Of a stretch of 7,450 nt of DNA, positions 5,738-7,450 are shown piece by piece; position 1 is the stretch's first letter; each line of letters opens with the position of its first letter. Source of the stretch: Pseudomonadota bacterium (GTDB lineage: Bacteria; Pseudomonadota; Alphaproteobacteria; Acetobacterales; Acetobacteraceae); contig JAJZVE010000220.1 in NCBI GenBank assembly GCA_021845835.1, positions 1 through 7,450 of the forward strand. Direction: 5' to 3'. Below the pieces are notes generated by a model. The model was not told the origin of the DNA and ran no database searches. It saw nothing but the letters and a program-made list of their open reading frames with translations. A program made the translations under genes and the position numbers.

Positions 5738-6511
5738 CTATGCCGCCCGCTGCAACGCCTCCTCCGCCGTCAACGCAGTTTCCGGCGTGCCGGAAACGAT
5801 CAGTTCCAGCACCTCGCGCTCGCTGGTGGCGCGGATGTAGCGGTCGCCGACCGCCCGGCCGCGCTTGAGCACCATCACCCGGTCGCCGACCTCGAAAATG
5901 TCGGTGAGCCGGTGCGAAATGATGATCTGCGCGACGCCCTGCCGCTTCAGCTCGGTCATCGTCTCCAGCACGCGGTTGGTCGCGGTGACGGAGAGATTGG
6001 CGGTCGGCTCGTCGAAGATCACGACTTTCGGCGCGAACGACACCGCGCGCGCGATCGCCACCGACTGCTGCCGGCCGCCCGACAGGCTTTCCACCTTCTG
6101 CTGCACGGAGTTCACATCGACCTTCAGCCGCTTCAGGTCGGCTTCGGCGTCGCGGTACATGCGGCGGCGGTTGACGAACATGCCGAAGCGCACCGGCCAG
6201 CGGCCGAGAAAGATGTTCTGCCCGACATCGAGATTGCCGCACAGCGCAAAATCCTGGTAGATCATCTCGATGCCCAGGGCGCGGCTCTCGTGCGGGGTGC
6301 GGAAATGCACCGGCTTGCCGTCGATCAGCACCTCGCCGGCATCGCGCTGATAGGCGCCGGTCAGGATCTTCATCAGCGTCGATTTGCCGGCGGAGTTGTC
6401 GCCGACCAGACCGAGAATCTCGCCCGGCAGCAGCCGCAGCGCCACATCGGCCAGCGCCAGCACCGGGCCGAACGCCTTGCCGATGCTCCGCATTTCCACG
6501 ATCGGCGTCAC
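5738..6511 (-). CDS. Sugar ABC transporter ATP-binding protein (single-domain, FrcA-like)
   Basis: Cytoplasmic ATPase subunit, 257 aa, that powers an RbsC-type sugar importer at the inner membrane. In order it has Walker A GDNSAGKST (37-45, K43), the Q-loop glutamine in IYQDF (Q86), signature LSGGRQQ (143-149), Walker B VVIFDEPT with D167/E168, the D-loop region ANLSV, and the switch histidine in IISHRL (H200). It has one nucleotide-binding domain, unlike the duplicated RbsA/XylG type of about 500 aa, so it presumably works as a homodimer, as in FrcA-type systems. Start: the GTG at 6511 overlaps the permease stop as GTGA and has GGAGGAG 8 nt upstream. A longer in-frame start at 6661 would add 50 low-complexity residues out of the permease gene and is rejected. 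Transported sugar unknown; inositol, fructose and ribose are all handled by such ATPases. Confidence 0.93.
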   Translation of the reverse strand: MTPIVEMRSIGKAFGPVLALADVALRLLPGEILGLVGDNSAGKSTLMKILTGAYQRDAGEVLIDGKPVHFRTPHESRALGIEMIYQDFALCGNLDVGQNIFLGRWPVRFGMFVNRRRMYRDAEADLKRLKVDVNSVQQKVESLSGGRQQSVAIARAVSFAPKVVIFDEPTANLSVTATNRVLETMTELKRQGVAQIIISHRLTDIFEVGDRVMVLKRGRAVGDRYIRATSEREVLELIVSGTPETALTAEEALQRAA

Positions 6512-7450
6512 GATGCGCTCTCCTCCGCGACGAGCCGGCCGGGGGCCGGCGGCGGGCGGCGGCGCGGGCGGCGCAGCCGTCCCAGGATGTTGTTCTGGCG
6601 CAGCCAGATGTCGCCGATCACCGCGACGATCAGGATGGTACCGATGAACACGTTGAGCCACTGCGGCGGCAGCACGAACACGCTGCCGTCGGCGAAGCGG
6701 ATCTGCAGCGACAGCAGCGTGCGGATCAACGTGATCACCATCGCCCCCGCCATCGCGCCGAGCATGGTGCCGTAGCCGCCGAACACCGACCCGCCGCCGA
6801 TGATCACCGAGGCGATCGCGTCCAGTTCCCGCAACTGCCCGGCGCTCGGGTTGAAGCTGCGGTAGAAGGCGATGTAGATGATGCCGGCGCAGGACGCGCA
6901 GACCGCGGAAAACACCAGCGCGGTGAGGCGCACGCGCCGCGTGTCGATCCCGGCATAGGCGGCGGCGCGCTCGTTGCCGCCGACCGCGAGCACCTTCTGG
7001 CCGAACGGCGCATACGCGAGCACGACGCCGGCGACGACGGCGACCACCAGCACGAAGATGGTCTGCACGCTCACCGCCTTCGCCACCGCGAGCGTAAGGC
7101 CGCCCTGCGGCGCCATGCCGAGCGTGCTGAGCAGTTCATAGACGTTGCGGCCGACCAGGTTGAACTGCTCGGGAAATCCCGAGAGCTGGCGGCCGGCGAC
7201 GATGGTGGCGCCGAGACCGCGCGCGACATAGAACATGCCGAGCGTGGCGATGAACGACGGCAGGCGCATGCGCGTGGTCAGCCAGCCGTTGATGACGCCG
7301 GCGCAGGTTCCCGCCGCCAGCGCAATCGCGACCGCCGGCAGCGGACGCATGCCGGCCTCGTGCATCAGGAACGCCGCCGTGGCGCCGGCGAGCGCCAGCA
7401 CCGACCCGACCGACAGGTCGATGTCGCCCGCCGCCATCACGAACGACATG
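6508..7450 (-). CDS. Sugar ABC transporter permease, RbsC-type (5' partial)
   Basis: Inner-membrane channel subunit of a ribose/xylose/inositol-class importer; 313 residues are visible. The frame runs off the right edge. The methionine at 7449 is probably internal, since AGDIDLSVGSVLALAG normally lies well inside these permeases, so some tens of N-terminal residues are missing. Visible landmarks are that DLSVGS motif, LPSFIATLGMFYVARGL, several hydrophobic membrane spans, GGNERAAAYAGI on the cytoplasmic loop that contacts the ATPase, and IASVIIGGGSVFGGYGTMLGA, the family's C-terminal signature. After the last span the tail is rich in Arg and Pro (RLRRPRRRPPPAPGRL) and probably cytoplasmic. 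Its TGA overlaps the ATPase GTG by 4 bp, implying translational coupling. The periplasmic binding protein expected for the system is not in the window and may lie further upstream. Confidence 0.93.
   Translation of the reverse strand, partial: MSFVMAAGDIDLSVGSVLALAGATAAFLMHEAGMRPLPAVAIALAAGTCAGVINGWLTTRMRLPSFIATLGMFYVARGLGATIVAGRQLSGFPEQFNLVGRNVYELLSTLGMAPQGGLTLAVAKAVSVQTIFVLVVAVVAGVVLAYAPFGQKVLAVGGNERAAAYAGIDTRRVRLTALVFSAVCASCAGIIYIAFYRSFNPSAGQLRELDAIASVIIGGGSVFGGYGTMLGAMAGAMVITLIRTLLSLQIRFADGSVFVLPPQWLNVFIGTILIVAVIGDIWLRQNNILGRLRRPRRRPPPAPGRLVAEESAS
6520..6526 (-). promoter_or_regulatory. Ribosome binding site of the ABC ATPase gene
   Basis: GGAGGAG on the minus strand, 8 nt before the GTG at 6511 and inside the end of the permease gene. 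It supports the GTG start and the coupled GTGA junction. Confidence 0.7.

Noticed and set aside
5682..6242. A 187-codon in-frame N-terminal extension of the ThDP enzyme
   Set aside because: It lies wholly across the ABC ATPase gene in another frame, looks like Arg-rich high-GC noise, and the ATG at 5681 has a good ribosome binding site and the family N-terminus.
6512..6661. A 50-codon N-terminal extension of the ABC ATPase
   Set aside because: It reads through the permease C-terminus, is low in complexity, and the GTG at 6511 has the GTGA overlap and an SD at 8 nt.
4770..6775. Long + strand reading frames opposite the ThDP, ATPase and permease genes
   Set aside because: They are antisense shadows of well-supported genes, with no start signals or motifs.

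Overview
The window is very GC-rich, densely coding proteobacterial DNA. Base composition, codon use and the gene families suggest an alphaproteobacterium, perhaps Rhodospirillales/Acetobacteraceae. This is inferred from style and is not proven, since no rRNA or marker gene is present. There is no mobile element, tRNA, rRNA or CRISPR, and no gap over 300 bp without a gene.

Layout. (1) On the + strand, the first 1078 bases are most of a PLP-dependent diaminopropionate ammonia-lyase whose N-terminus lies off the left edge. (2) Convergent with it and overlapping it by 10 bp at the 3' ends is a minus-strand two-gene unit (3221 down to 1069). It holds a Gfo/Idh/MocA dehydrogenase of the levoglucosan-dehydrogenase-like type, followed by an IolG-type inositol 2-dehydrogenase. 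(3) A 174-bp divergent intergenic region carries a perfect TTGAC-N4-GTCAA box, a second 10-bp palindrome and two near-identical ribosome binding sites facing away from each other. (4) A single + strand gene encodes an Hsp20 small heat-shock protein. (5) A 105-bp convergent intergenic region contains two strong hairpins. (6) A minus-strand operon runs in from beyond the right edge: an RbsC-type sugar ABC permease (5' end missing), a single-domain sugar ABC ATPase coupled by a GTGA overlap, and, 56 bp further on, an acetolactate-synthase-like thiamine-diphosphate enzyme.

How the genes may fit together. The ABC genes are of the ribose/fructose/inositol uptake class. The two NAD(P)-dependent dehydrogenases act on sugars or cyclitols, and the ThDP enzyme performs C-C bond chemistry on 2-keto acids or diketones. 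Together they look like a sugar or cyclitol uptake and oxidation locus. The canonical inositol genes iolE, iolB, iolC and a true iolD are not in the window, so the substrate cannot be fixed from this sequence. The Hsp20 gene interrupts this locus with its own control region, whose FNR/FixK-like box suggests oxygen-responsive expression.

The points most worth checking are the Asp-to-Asn substitution at the catalytic triad of the IolG protein, the FNR/FixK-type box beside Hsp20, and the unassigned pathway implied by two dehydrogenases, a ThDP lyase/synthase-like enzyme and a sugar ABC transporter.
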